Source: Caryophanales bacterium UBA4100 (lineage in GTDB: Bacteria > Bacillota > Bacilli > Paenibacillales > UBA4045). Taken from it: DNA of 8,266 bases. Under the pieces are notes generated by a model that saw only the letters and a list, made by a program, of their open reading frames with translations, was not told where the DNA came from and did no database searches. The stretch lies in the NCBI GenBank assembly GCA_002383285.1, contig DFXU01000022.1, positions 1 through 8,266 of the forward strand, written 5' to 3'. The position numbers and the translations under genes were made by a program. Positions 1 to 4,958 of this stretch are shown here, one piece after another; position 1 is the first letter of the stretch, and each line of letters opens with the position of its first letter.

Positions 1-701
1 CGATGGATGTTATTCTAACGGACGACCCATATTCGCCAGCAGCGATTGAGACTCTGCAATTAATTAAAGCTGAGGTTGCACGAATGGTTGTGGACACTCC
101 GTTCGAATTTGTAGAAATCGCTTTTGGCGGGATCACAAGCATTAATAGTGATCTCTCCGATATCTCCTCGAACGACTTCAAGAATACGGCAACAATTATG
201 CTAATAAGCTTATTCGTAATCTTAGCCTTCTTATTCCGTTCATTGATTATGCCAATGTATATGCTGGGCTCCCTATTATTAACGTACTTCACCTCGATAG
301 CGATAGCCGAGTTCATATTCGAGAATGTACTCGGTTATGATGGCATTACCTGGGCGGTTCCCTTCTTCGCATTCATTCTTCTCGTTGCGTTAGGGGTTGA
401 CTATTCCATCTTCTTACTCGATCGATTCCGTGAGGAGACCATTCGTGGTATTAGTGTACGCGATGCAATGCGCTTCTCCATGGCGAAGATGGGCACAGTT
501 ATTATCACTGCTGCTATCATTCTGGCAGGTACATTCGCGGCAATGATGCCTTCAGGGGTGCTTAGCCTTATGCAGATAGCGACAATCGTTCTAATTGGCT
601 TACTGACGTATGGACTAATTATCCTACCCTTACTAATACCTGCTATCTCCGTATCCATAGAACGATTTATATGGTGGCCCTTCGGGAAGAGGAAACAATA
701 A
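1..701 (+). CDS. MMPL/RND-family membrane transporter, C-terminal fragment (5' end outside window)
   Basis: This is the carboxy-terminal part of a large MMPL-type transporter of the RND superfamily, which uses the proton gradient to export lipids or other hydrophobic compounds across the cytoplasmic membrane. The frame is open to the left edge, so the ATG at base 3 is most likely internal. Residues 1-60 (counted from that Met) look like the end of the second extracytoplasmic loop domain. Five hydrophobic segments follow at about 61-78, 85-105, 118-139, 165-182 and 190-214, matching TM8-TM12 of a 12-TM protein. The family signature GVDYSIFLLDRFREE lies at 131-145, with the Asp133-Tyr134 pair that corresponds to the proton-relay dyad of MmpL proteins. 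A short basic tail (GKRKQ) ends the protein. It resembles the YdfJ/YdgH type of Bacilli. The substrate cannot be deduced. It converges on trxA. Confidence 0.88.
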   Translation, partial: MDVILTDDPYSPAAIETLQLIKAEVARMVVDTPFEFVEIAFGGITSINSDLSDISSNDFKNTATIMLISLFVILAFLFRSLIMPMYMLGSLLLTYFTSIAIAEFIFENVLGYDGITWAVPFFAFILLVALGVDYSIFLLDRFREETIRGISVRDAMRFSMAKMGTVIITAAIILAGTFAAMMPSGVLSLMQIATIVLIGLLTYGLIILPLLIPAISVSIERFIWWPFGKRKQ

Positions 702-792
702 GCTGGGGTAAGAAGAAGATAGTTGTTATGAGAAGAAGTAAATATGGTATGAGCTAGATAAGTAAGGTGTTATCCACAAAGTGCAAATAACG

Positions 793-839
793 AAAAAAAG
801 AAAGTGGAATGTGGGATTAGACCCTCGTTCCACTTTCTT
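793..839 (-). terminator. Rho-independent terminator of the rrf2-trxA cluster
   Basis: A 12-bp perfect stem (AAGAAAGTGGAA at 798-809 against TTCCACTTTCTT at 828-839) encloses an 18-nt loop that can extend the stem further (GGG 813-815 with CCC 822-824). Read on the minus strand, the stem is followed by seven U residues (A-run 793-799). It lies just after the trxA stop codon and so ends that transcript. On the plus strand the T-rich right arm could also weakly stop the converging transporter transcript, so it may act in both directions. Confidence 0.9.
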
Positions 840-852
840 CGTCATTAATCAT

Positions 853-1167
853 TTATTGGGCCTGCTTAACGATTGCTTCTAGCTCTACTAGTGGGCGGAG
901 ACCAACATAAGTACCAATATCCACACCATTCTTGAATACCTTCAAGGTAGGGATACTCCTGACTCCATACTGACCAGCCATCTTCTGATTCTCGTCTACA
1001 TTGAGCTTAGCAATCGTTAATGAACCACCCATCTTCGCGTTAAGCTGCTCCAGGATAGGAGCTATCATCTTACAAGGGCCACACCAAGGTGCCCAGAAAT
1101 CAACTAAAACTACACCTTCTTGAATTGTCTCTTTGAACGTAGCGTCAGTAATGTTGACTATTGCCAT
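853..1167 (-). CDS. trxA: Thioredoxin
   Basis: Small cytosolic thiol-disulfide oxidoreductase that reduces protein disulfides and donates electrons to enzymes such as ribonucleotide reductase and PAPS/APS reductase; it is recycled by NADPH-thioredoxin reductase, which is not in this window. The 104 residues are the length of B. subtilis TrxA and the sequence is collinear with it. The active site WCGPC is at 28-32 inside FWAPWCGPCKM; the buried Asp23 and the cis-proline Pro73 (RSIPT) are present, so all catalytic elements are intact. The ATG is preceded at 7 nt by AGGAGAG, which lies inside the last codons of the upstream 122-aa gene. The two genes share one base (TAATG), which points to translational coupling. 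A strong terminator follows directly. The order rrf2, IDEAL-like gene, trxA suggests one transcript. Confidence 0.97.
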   Translation of the reverse strand: MAIVNITDATFKETIQEGVVLVDFWAPWCGPCKMIAPILEQLNAKMGGSLTIAKLNVDENQKMAGQYGVRSIPTLKVFKNGVDIGTYVGLRPLVELEAIVKQAQ

Positions 1168-1535
1168 TATAATCTCTCCTTAAACTTAGTTAGTGTATAT
1201 GTTTCAGATGAATCCGTTGCAATTGGAGACAATGAGTTCATCGTAGCTTGTAGTTGCTCAAACCATTCCTTGTCTTGGGTAGCAAGTGCAAGCTCAGTCA
1301 AGCTCTGAATTTCCTCACGCGAAGATGGTTGGCTCTCGGTTAGCCTCTTCACCTTAGTCATTCTCGCTTGAATCGAGGTGCCCACGATGTCTTCACGATC
1401 GCTCTGAGTCGCCCATACCTTTATTGTTCCCTCATCATTGACAGATTGGACGAAGCCGATAAATTTCTCATCCAGCTTTGTGGTACCACTTATCCAATCG
1501 CCTTCTTGCACAGCTTGAAATTTCAATGCTGTCAT
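1167..1535 (-). CDS. Small IDEAL-like protein, function unknown, coupled to trxA
   Basis: A 122-residue soluble protein with no signal peptide, membrane segment or cysteine. The N-terminal half (about residues 8-65, including EGDWISGTT and GFVQSV...GTIKVW) alternates short beta-like stretches and resembles a small SH3-like barrel. Residues about 73-101 (LTELALATQDKEWFEQLQ) form an amphipathic helical stretch that resembles the IDEAL domain, a short motif of Firmicutes proteins that is presumably used for protein contacts; the tail is Ser/Thr-rich. The IDEAL assignment is from memory of the motif and is moderate. The ATG is preceded by a weak GGTGAT-type ribosome site. The stop codon overlaps the trxA start by one base, so both proteins are probably made in linked amounts. 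No enzymatic role is evident; a binding or regulatory partner of a redox or stress process is possible but unproven. Confidence 0.8.
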   Translation of the reverse strand: MTALKFQAVQEGDWISGTTKLDEKFIGFVQSVNDEGTIKVWATQSDREDIVGTSIQARMTKVKRLTESQPSSREEIQSLTELALATQDKEWFEQLQATMNSLSPIATDSSETYTLTKFKERL

Positions 1536-1559
1536 ATCTCATCACCACTTTCTAAAGAA

Positions 1560-1587
1560 ATAGTATCTAGAACAATTATTGTGACAG
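1560..1587 (-). promoter_or_regulatory. Possible sigma-A promoter for the IDEAL-like gene and trxA
   Basis: In the 68-bp gap after rrf2, the minus strand shows CTGTCA (1582-1587), a 16-bp spacer and TACTAT (1560-1565), each 4 of 6 matches to sigma-A boxes. A small dyad TTTCT-N2-AGAAA (1549-1560) lies just downstream, next to the ribosome site. No terminator is visible between rrf2 and this gene, so read-through from the rrf2 promoter is also expected. The call is weak because AT-rich spacers often give such matches. Confidence 0.35.
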
Positions 1588-1603
1588 TTTGATTATTATA
1601 AAA

Positions 1604-2035
1604 TTATTTCTGCAATTGTGCATCACGCACACGTTCTAGAACATGAATGATCTTGGTCTGTTCCAAATGGATAAGAAGCTGCTGTTCAGCATCACAGAAT
1701 ATTTGATCCATCACCTCGGCCATATTACACGCCACCATACACTCTGTGTCTACCTGTCCTGAACACCACGATGGCTTCATAGTTCCAATTGAAGTTGCAC
1801 GGTATATTTCGGCTAGTGAAACTTCATCAGGATTGCAGTTAAGTATATACCCGCCGCCTAAGCCTTCCTTCGTAGTGATGTAACCACTCTTGCGCATACA
1901 ACTCATTACCTTACGAACTCTTGAAGGATGTGTATTCACATTATGAGCGATCATATCACTCGTCGCCATATGATCGGGTCTATAGGCAAGTAGTACAAGA
2001 CTGTGTACGGCTATCGTAAATTCACTGTTCACCAC
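1604..2035 (-). CDS. Rrf2-family transcriptional regulator with a cysteine cluster
   Basis: DNA-binding regulator of the Rrf2 superfamily (IscR, NsrR, CymR, YwnA relatives), which sense Fe-S status, NO, cysteine supply or redox state. The 143 residues start with the typical (V)NSEFTIAVHSL helix. A winged helix-turn-helix covers about 25-65, with recognition region NTHPSRVRKVMSCMRKSGYI and wing EGLGGGYIL. Cysteines at 91, 99 and 103 (C-x7-C-x3-C), plus 46, 67 and 114, fall where Fe-S members keep their cluster ligands, but the spacing differs from IscR/NsrR, so either a cluster or a thiol switch is possible. It looks closer to the YwnA type than to CymR. Two adjacent GTG codons could start it: the first at 2033-2035, or the second at 2030-2032, which is 7 nt from GAGG and gives the family-like MNSEF start. 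It has a consensus promoter with a dyad over the -10 box, suggesting autoregulation. Confidence 0.93.
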   Translation of the reverse strand: MVNSEFTIAVHSLVLLAYRPDHMATSDMIAHNVNTHPSRVRKVMSCMRKSGYITTKEGLGGGYILNCNPDEVSLAEIYRATSIGTMKPSWCSGQVDTECMVACNMAEVMDQIFCDAEQQLLIHLEQTKIIHVLERVRDAQLQK

Positions 2036-2057
2036 TACACCTCATCCTCATATGCAT

Positions 2058-2092
2058 ACTGTTATTATATTTATTACAGTTTCATTTGTCAA
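2058..2092 (-). promoter_or_regulatory. Consensus sigma-A promoter of rrf2 with overlapping dyad
   Basis: The minus strand has TTGACA (2087-2092), exactly 17 bases, then TATAAT (2064-2069): both boxes are perfect sigma-A consensus. Transcription should start near 2057, giving a leader of about 20-25 nt that contains the ribosome site. An imperfect 23-bp dyad (ACTGT at 2058-2062 and ACAGT at 2076-2080 as outer arms, 8 of 11 positions symmetric) is centred on the -10 box. This is a plausible place for the Rrf2 protein to repress its own gene. The promoter is certain by sequence; the operator role is inferred. Confidence 0.88.
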
Positions 2093-2098
2093 CACTTC

Positions 2099-2118
2099 AT
2101 GCTAAGAAATGCTAAGAA
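2099..2118. repeat. Tandem 10-bp direct repeat upstream of the rrf2 promoter
   Basis: ATGCTAAGAA occurs twice back to back (2099-2108 and 2109-2118). The pair ends 6 bp upstream of the -35 box of rrf2, about -42 to -61 from the expected start site. A repeat of one helical turn at that distance would place two binding sites on the same DNA face, as for an activator. The distal copy runs into the A-run of the neighbouring terminator, so a chance origin is possible. Confidence 0.6.
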
Positions 2119-2143
2119 AAAAAACGCACAATAATTTGTGCGT
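2117..2143 (-). terminator. Rho-independent terminator of the orphan 102-codon gene
   Basis: An 8-bp perfect stem (ACGCACAA at 2124-2131 against TTGTGCGT at 2136-2143) with a 4-nt TAAT loop is followed on the minus strand by eight U residues (A-run 2117-2124). It begins 15 bp after the stop codon of the 2159-2467 gene and ends just before the rrf2 promoter region, separating the two units. Confidence 0.92.
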
Positions 2144-2158
2144 CATCACTTGAGCTCT

Positions 2159-2467
2159 CTAACTAACTTTTTCAACCTTGAATACATTGTCTAATTTTCC
2201 ATCGAGTCTTTTCTTAAGAGGAATTTTGATATCTCTACCTAACTCCCTGAAGAATAAATCAACATCACATTTCACATTGTCCAAGATTACTGTTAGATTG
2301 CCATCACCAATAATATCCAGATTCAATTCATTCGGAATGGAAACCTCCAGCGTATACTTCTTCAGCAAGGTATTCGTGTATCTCCTGAATATCTCCATCA
2401 ACTCATCATTAGTGAAATTACCGATAGCTACTTTTCCTTTTGTAGTAAATATTAAATTCAATTGCAC
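2159..2467 (-). CDS. AT-rich orphan gene, hypothetical protein
   Basis: I do not recognise this gene. From the GTG at 2465-2467 it encodes about 102 residues (start MQLNLIFTTKGK). That start has AGGGG at 7 nt and is preferred over an in-frame TTG at 2486-2488, which has a poorer ribosome site. The protein looks soluble and mixed alpha/beta: an N-terminal strand pair, a helix (NDELMEIFRRYTNTLLKKY), then strands (LEVSIP, NLDIIGDGNLTVILDN) and a basic C-terminal region (KIPLKKRLDGK). It has one cysteine, no signal peptide and no membrane segment. The first 120 bases counted from its 3' end are about 31% GC, against about 48% in sampled htpG lines, which could mean recent acquisition or low expression. 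It is an independent unit: the htpG terminator lies upstream and its own terminator downstream. Its reality rests on the open frame, the ribosome site and the terminator. Confidence 0.7.
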   Translation of the reverse strand: MQLNLIFTTKGKVAIGNFTNDELMEIFRRYTNTLLKKYTLEVSIPNELNLDIIGDGNLTVILDNVKCDVDLFFRELGRDIKIPLKKRLDGKLDNVFKVEKVS

Positions 2468-2521
2468 ATCAAATCCCCTTTTATACAACCTTTTATATTA
2501 AAAAAAATATCTCTTACTCTA

Positions 2522-2551
2522 ATCATACCCTTATTCGATAAATTAGTACAA
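2522..2551 (-). promoter_or_regulatory. Possible promoter of the orphan gene
   Basis: Between the htpG terminator and the orphan gene the minus strand shows TATGAT (2522-2527, 5 of 6 for a -10 box) 18 bp after TTGTAC (2546-2551, only 3 of 6 for a -35 box). A promoter is expected here because the htpG terminator lies upstream, but this exact choice is weak. Confidence 0.3.
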
Positions 2552-2575
2552 TTTAATGGCTAATATCTATATGGT

Positions 2576-2613
2576 AAAAAAACCCGAAGATCCAAGGTGG
2601 CATCATTCGGGTT
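2576..2613 (-). terminator. Rho-independent terminator of htpG
   Basis: An 8-bp perfect stem (AACCCGAA at 2581-2588 against TTCGGGTT at 2606-2613) can extend inward through GAT/ATC (2589-2591 with 2602-2604). On the minus strand it is followed by a run of seven U residues (A-run 2576-2582). It begins 14 bp after the htpG stop codon, so htpG is monocistronic or last in its unit. Confidence 0.92.
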
Positions 2614-2627
2614 GAAAAGGTATTGAG

Positions 2628-4451
2628 TTATACCATGATCTTACATATATCGTTCGTGAATTCTACTGGATCCTGGATCGGCAAACCTTCGATGAGAAGT
2701 GCTTGATTATACAAGAGACTTGTATAAAGATTAAGCTTCTCCTTATCGCTTTCGAATGCTCCCTTTAGCTTCTGGAACACTTCATGGTTAGGATTAATTT
2801 CTAGCACCTTGTCTGCCTTCACATTCTGACTGTCAGGCATCGACTTTAGAATTTTCTCCATCTCTATCGTTAACTCACCTTCGGATGATAAGCAGACAGG
2901 ATGAGTTTTCAGTCTCTTACTAACCTTTACATTCTTCACCTTATCAGCCAGAATATTCGTCATATAGGTGAATAGCTCTTTATTCTCATTGTCTTCTGCA
3001 TCCGAATCGTCTGCATTGTCCGTGGCGTCTATCCCTAAGTCTCCGCTTGATACGGATTTAAATTCCTTGTCCTTGTACTTCATGATCATCTTAATTGCGA
3101 ATTCGTCAATCTCATCAGTGAAATACAGCATCTCATAACCCTTGTCCATCACAAGCTCGATCTGAGGCAGCTTCTCAATTCGCTCATTTGATTCGCCAGA
3201 TGCATAATAAATGAACTTCTGATCTTCAGGCATTCTAGATACGTACTCATCTAACGTTACAAGCTTCTTCTCTGTAGATGAATAGAACATCAATAAATCC
3301 TGCAGCACCTCTTTGTGGCTGCCATAATCGCTGTATACGCCATACTTCAGCTGTCTGCCGAAGGATTTATAGAACAGCTCATACTTCTCTCGTTCATCCT
3401 TCAATAGGCTTTGAAGCTGACTCTTTATTTTGCTACTAATATTCTTGGCTATAATCTTCAACTGACGATCGTGCTGCAGCATCTCTCTCGAGATGTTCAA
3501 TGACAAGTCCTCCGAATCCACCATACCCTTCACGAAGCTAAAATAATCAGGCAGGAGATCAGCACACTTATCCATAATTAATACACTCTTGGAGTATAGC
3601 TCTAAACCCTTCGCATATTCCTTCGTATAATAATCGAACGGAATGTTCTCTGGGATAAATAAAACGGCGTGGTACACAACAGCACCATCAGCATTAATAT
3701 GCAGGTGCTTAAGCGGTTTATCGAAGCCATAGTGCTTCTCCGCATAAAAATTATCATAATCCTCTGGTGTCAGCTCACTCTTATTCTTCTTCCAGATCGG
3801 TACCATGCTGTTGACGATATCTTCTTCCATCTTAATTGGATATCGGATGAAATCGGAATATTTCTTGATAATCGCCTTCAGACGATATGCATCTAGATAC
3901 TCCTCATAATCCTCATCTTCCGTGCTTTCTTTGATCTTAAGTATGATCTCTGTACCAACTGAATCCTTCTCGAATGGAACAATCGTATAACCATCGACAC
4001 CCTGAGACTCCCACTTGAATGCTTCTTCACTACCTAAAGCCTTGCTGATTACTGTAACCACATCGGCAACCATGAACGCAGAATAGAAGCCTACACCGAA
4101 TTGACCAATGATATCATGACCGTCCTTAGCTTCATTGTCATTCTTGAAGGCAAGCGAGCCGCTTTTGGCGATGATACCCAAATTATTCTCGAGATCCTCC
4201 TTGGTCATTCCAATACCTGTATCTGTAATCGTTAATGTTCGGTTATCCTTATCTGCAACCACTTGTACGTAATAACTGTCCTTGTCAAAAACTAACGCAT
4301 CGTCGGTTAATGCTTTGTAATATATTTTGTCGATAGCATCACTTGCATTAGAAATTAGCTCTCTCAGGAATATCTCTCGCTGTGTGTAGATGGAGTTAAT
4401 CATCATTTCCAATAATCTCTTGGATTCTGCCTTAAACTGTTTCTTAGCCAC
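2628..4451 (-). CDS. htpG: Molecular chaperone HtpG (bacterial Hsp90)
   Basis: Cytosolic homodimeric ATP-dependent chaperone that remodels client proteins, often with DnaK. The 607 residues cover the whole family (E. coli 624, B. subtilis 626). The N-terminal GHKL ATPase shows Glu31, Asn35 and Asp38 in RELISNASDAIDK, the nucleotide-binding TDTGIGM (76-82) and the lid/glycine motif GQFGVGFYSAF (116-126). The middle domain has the ATP-contacting arginine at 322 in NISREMLQ (319-326). An acidic linker (about 471-491, rich in D/E/N) precedes the C-terminal dimerisation domain. The start is GTG: TAA lies directly upstream in frame and AGGAG sits 9 nt away. No truncation or missing key residue is seen. 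A CIRCE element about 90 nt upstream suggests HrcA control, unlike B. subtilis, where htpG is a class III heat-shock gene. The gene has its own terminator, and a long non-coding stretch separates it from cysI. Confidence 0.98.
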   Translation of the reverse strand: MAKKQFKAESKRLLEMMINSIYTQREIFLRELISNASDAIDKIYYKALTDDALVFDKDSYYVQVVADKDNRTLTITDTGIGMTKEDLENNLGIIAKSGSLAFKNDNEAKDGHDIIGQFGVGFYSAFMVADVVTVISKALGSEEAFKWESQGVDGYTIVPFEKDSVGTEIILKIKESTEDEDYEEYLDAYRLKAIIKKYSDFIRYPIKMEEDIVNSMVPIWKKNKSELTPEDYDNFYAEKHYGFDKPLKHLHINADGAVVYHAVLFIPENIPFDYYTKEYAKGLELYSKSVLIMDKCADLLPDYFSFVKGMVDSEDLSLNISREMLQHDRQLKIIAKNISSKIKSQLQSLLKDEREKYELFYKSFGRQLKYGVYSDYGSHKEVLQDLLMFYSSTEKKLVTLDEYVSRMPEDQKFIYYASGESNERIEKLPQIELVMDKGYEMLYFTDEIDEFAIKMIMKYKDKEFKSVSSGDLGIDATDNADDSDAEDNENKELFTYMTNILADKVKNVKVSKRLKTHPVCLSSEGELTIEMEKILKSMPDSQNVKADKVLEINPNHEVFQKLKGAFESDKEKLNLYTSLLYNQALLIEGLPIQDPVEFTNDICKIMV

Positions 4452-4542
4452 TTATTATCTCTCCTCTTAAAATTTATCAAAGCTTGAATTTGCAATCGAC
4501 AATCTTATTCGTATGCATATGCTATGTAATAATTCCACGATA

Positions 4543-4569
4543 TTAGCACTCTGATCGATCGACTGCTAA
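4543..4569 (-). promoter_or_regulatory. CIRCE element (HrcA operator) upstream of htpG
   Basis: TTAGCACTC (4543-4551), nine bases, then GACTGCTAA (4561-4569). This matches the CIRCE consensus TTAGCACTC-N9-GAGTGCTAA at 17 of 18 arm positions, with exact spacing; only the G-to-C at 4563 differs. CIRCE is bound by the heat-shock repressor HrcA and normally stands before groESL or the hrcA-grpE-dnaK-dnaJ operon. Here it lies 92-118 bp before the htpG start codon, a normal position for a promoter or leader operator. A chance match of this quality in front of a chaperone gene is very unlikely. Confidence 0.87.
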
Positions 4570-4596
4570 AATACATTTTTTCATAATATCGCCTTA

Positions 4597-4635
4597 CTGT
4601 CAAATACTCTGACCAAACTAATGTGGTATTGACAG
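4597..4635. repeat. Inverted repeat with TTGACAG arms
   Basis: CTGTCAAATAC (4597-4607) and GTATTGACAG (4626-4635) are inverted copies apart from one extra A, separated by 18 bp. Each arm contains TTGACA pointing outward or inward like a -35 box, but neither has a well-spaced -10 box: the plus-strand TATAAC at 4649-4654 is only 14 bp away. It may be an operator upstream of the CIRCE element. Confidence 0.5.
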
Positions 4636-4703
4636 AATACGGGGTAGGTATAACATCTTCTAGAGCGGCTAATTCAGATTAAATGATCATCTTTAATCGT
4701 TTT

Positions 4704-4720
4704 ACCACTTTTGGGGTGGT
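4704..4720. repeat. Short hairpin with alternative pairing
   Basis: ACCAC (4704-4708) and GTGGT (4716-4720) form a 5-bp stem with a 7-nt loop. The right arm can instead pair as TGGTT (4717-4721) with AACCA (4727-4731). Neither form is followed by a U-run, so it is not a terminator. GTGGTTAA (4716-4723) is the reverse complement of the start of the nearby direct repeats. Confidence 0.4.
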
Positions 4721-4762
4721 TAATTGAACCATTTCATCGCACATCCGCTGAATACATACATA

Positions 4763-4783
4763 TAACCACTCGATATAACGTTA
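4763..4783. repeat. Direct repeat, copy 1 (21 bp)
   Basis: First exact copy of a 21-bp sequence beginning TAACCACTCG and ending ATAACGTTA, followed after five extra bases by GATCAT. The palindrome TAACGTTA lies at its right end. The second copy is 51 bp away in the same orientation. Confidence 0.85.
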
Positions 4784-4813
4784 ATCTTGATCATGCTGCA
4801 AGTCTCAAAGGAT

Positions 4814-4834
4814 TAACCACTCGATATAACGTTA
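4814..4834. repeat. Direct repeat, copy 2 (21 bp)
   Basis: Second exact copy of the same 21-bp sequence, here followed directly by GATCAT without the five-base insertion. Start-to-start distance to copy 1 is 51 bp, close to five helical turns, so both would face the same side of the DNA. Confidence 0.85.
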
Positions 4835-4913
4835 GATCATCAACAAGCCATGCTCAGGTCAGGTCAGATATATTTCGTTGGAGAATTGAGAAAAAACTTA
4901 TGATTCTGATCTG

Positions 4914-4944
4914 AAAAAAAAAGACCACATTGGATTGTGGTCTT
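4914..4944 (-). terminator. Rho-independent terminator of the cysJI operon
   Basis: A perfect 9-bp stem (AAGACCACA at 4921-4929 against TGTGGTCTT at 4936-4944) with a 6-nt loop is followed on the minus strand by about nine U residues (A-run 4914-4922). It starts 14 bp after the cysI stop codon and marks the end of the sulfite reductase operon. Confidence 0.95.
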
Positions 4945-4958
4945 CGCATTGCACATAA

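Larger units (their letters stand above)
4452..4913. other. Repeat-rich non-coding region between cysI and htpG
   Basis: The stretch of about 460 bp between the cysI terminator and htpG holds no convincing gene; short open frames lack good ribosome sites and family resemblance. It contains the htpG ribosome site, a CIRCE element (4543-4569), an inverted pair of TTGACAG-like sequences (4597-4635), a hairpin (4704-4720) and two copies of a 21-bp direct repeat (4763-4783, 4814-4834). No clean sigma-A promoter for htpG was found. The best match, TTAGCA-18-TAATAT at 4540-4569, largely consists of the CIRCE arms themselves and may be spurious. Confidence 0.7.

Noticed and set aside
770..778. Perfect DnaA-box 9-mer TTATCCACA between the transporter gene and trxA.
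   Set aside because: It is a single isolated copy with no cluster, no AT-rich unwinding region and no dnaA/dnaN nearby. One such match is common by chance in a genome, so no origin or DnaA regulation is claimed.
4511..4522. An 11-mer GTATGCATATG shared between the htpG leader and the rrf2 leader (in opposite orientation).
   Set aside because: It is built around short self-complementary pieces (ATGCAT, CATATG), lies at different positions relative to the promoters and is easily explained by chance in AT-rich spacers.
4598..4617. Possible CtsR operator (GTCAAATAC followed by GACCAAA) upstream of htpG.
   Set aside because: CtsR sites need two GGTCAAA-like heptads separated by 3 bp. Here the second half matches poorly and is 6 bp away, so only half a site is present.
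4629..4654. Plus-strand promoter TTGACA ... TATAAC that could drive a small RNA.
   Set aside because: The boxes are good but the spacer is only 14 bp, too short for sigma-A, and no plus-strand gene or terminator follows.
4711..4914. Plus-strand open frame of 67 codons in the intergenic region.
   Set aside because: It runs through both direct repeats, has no ribosome binding site and shows no protein-like composition or family resemblance.
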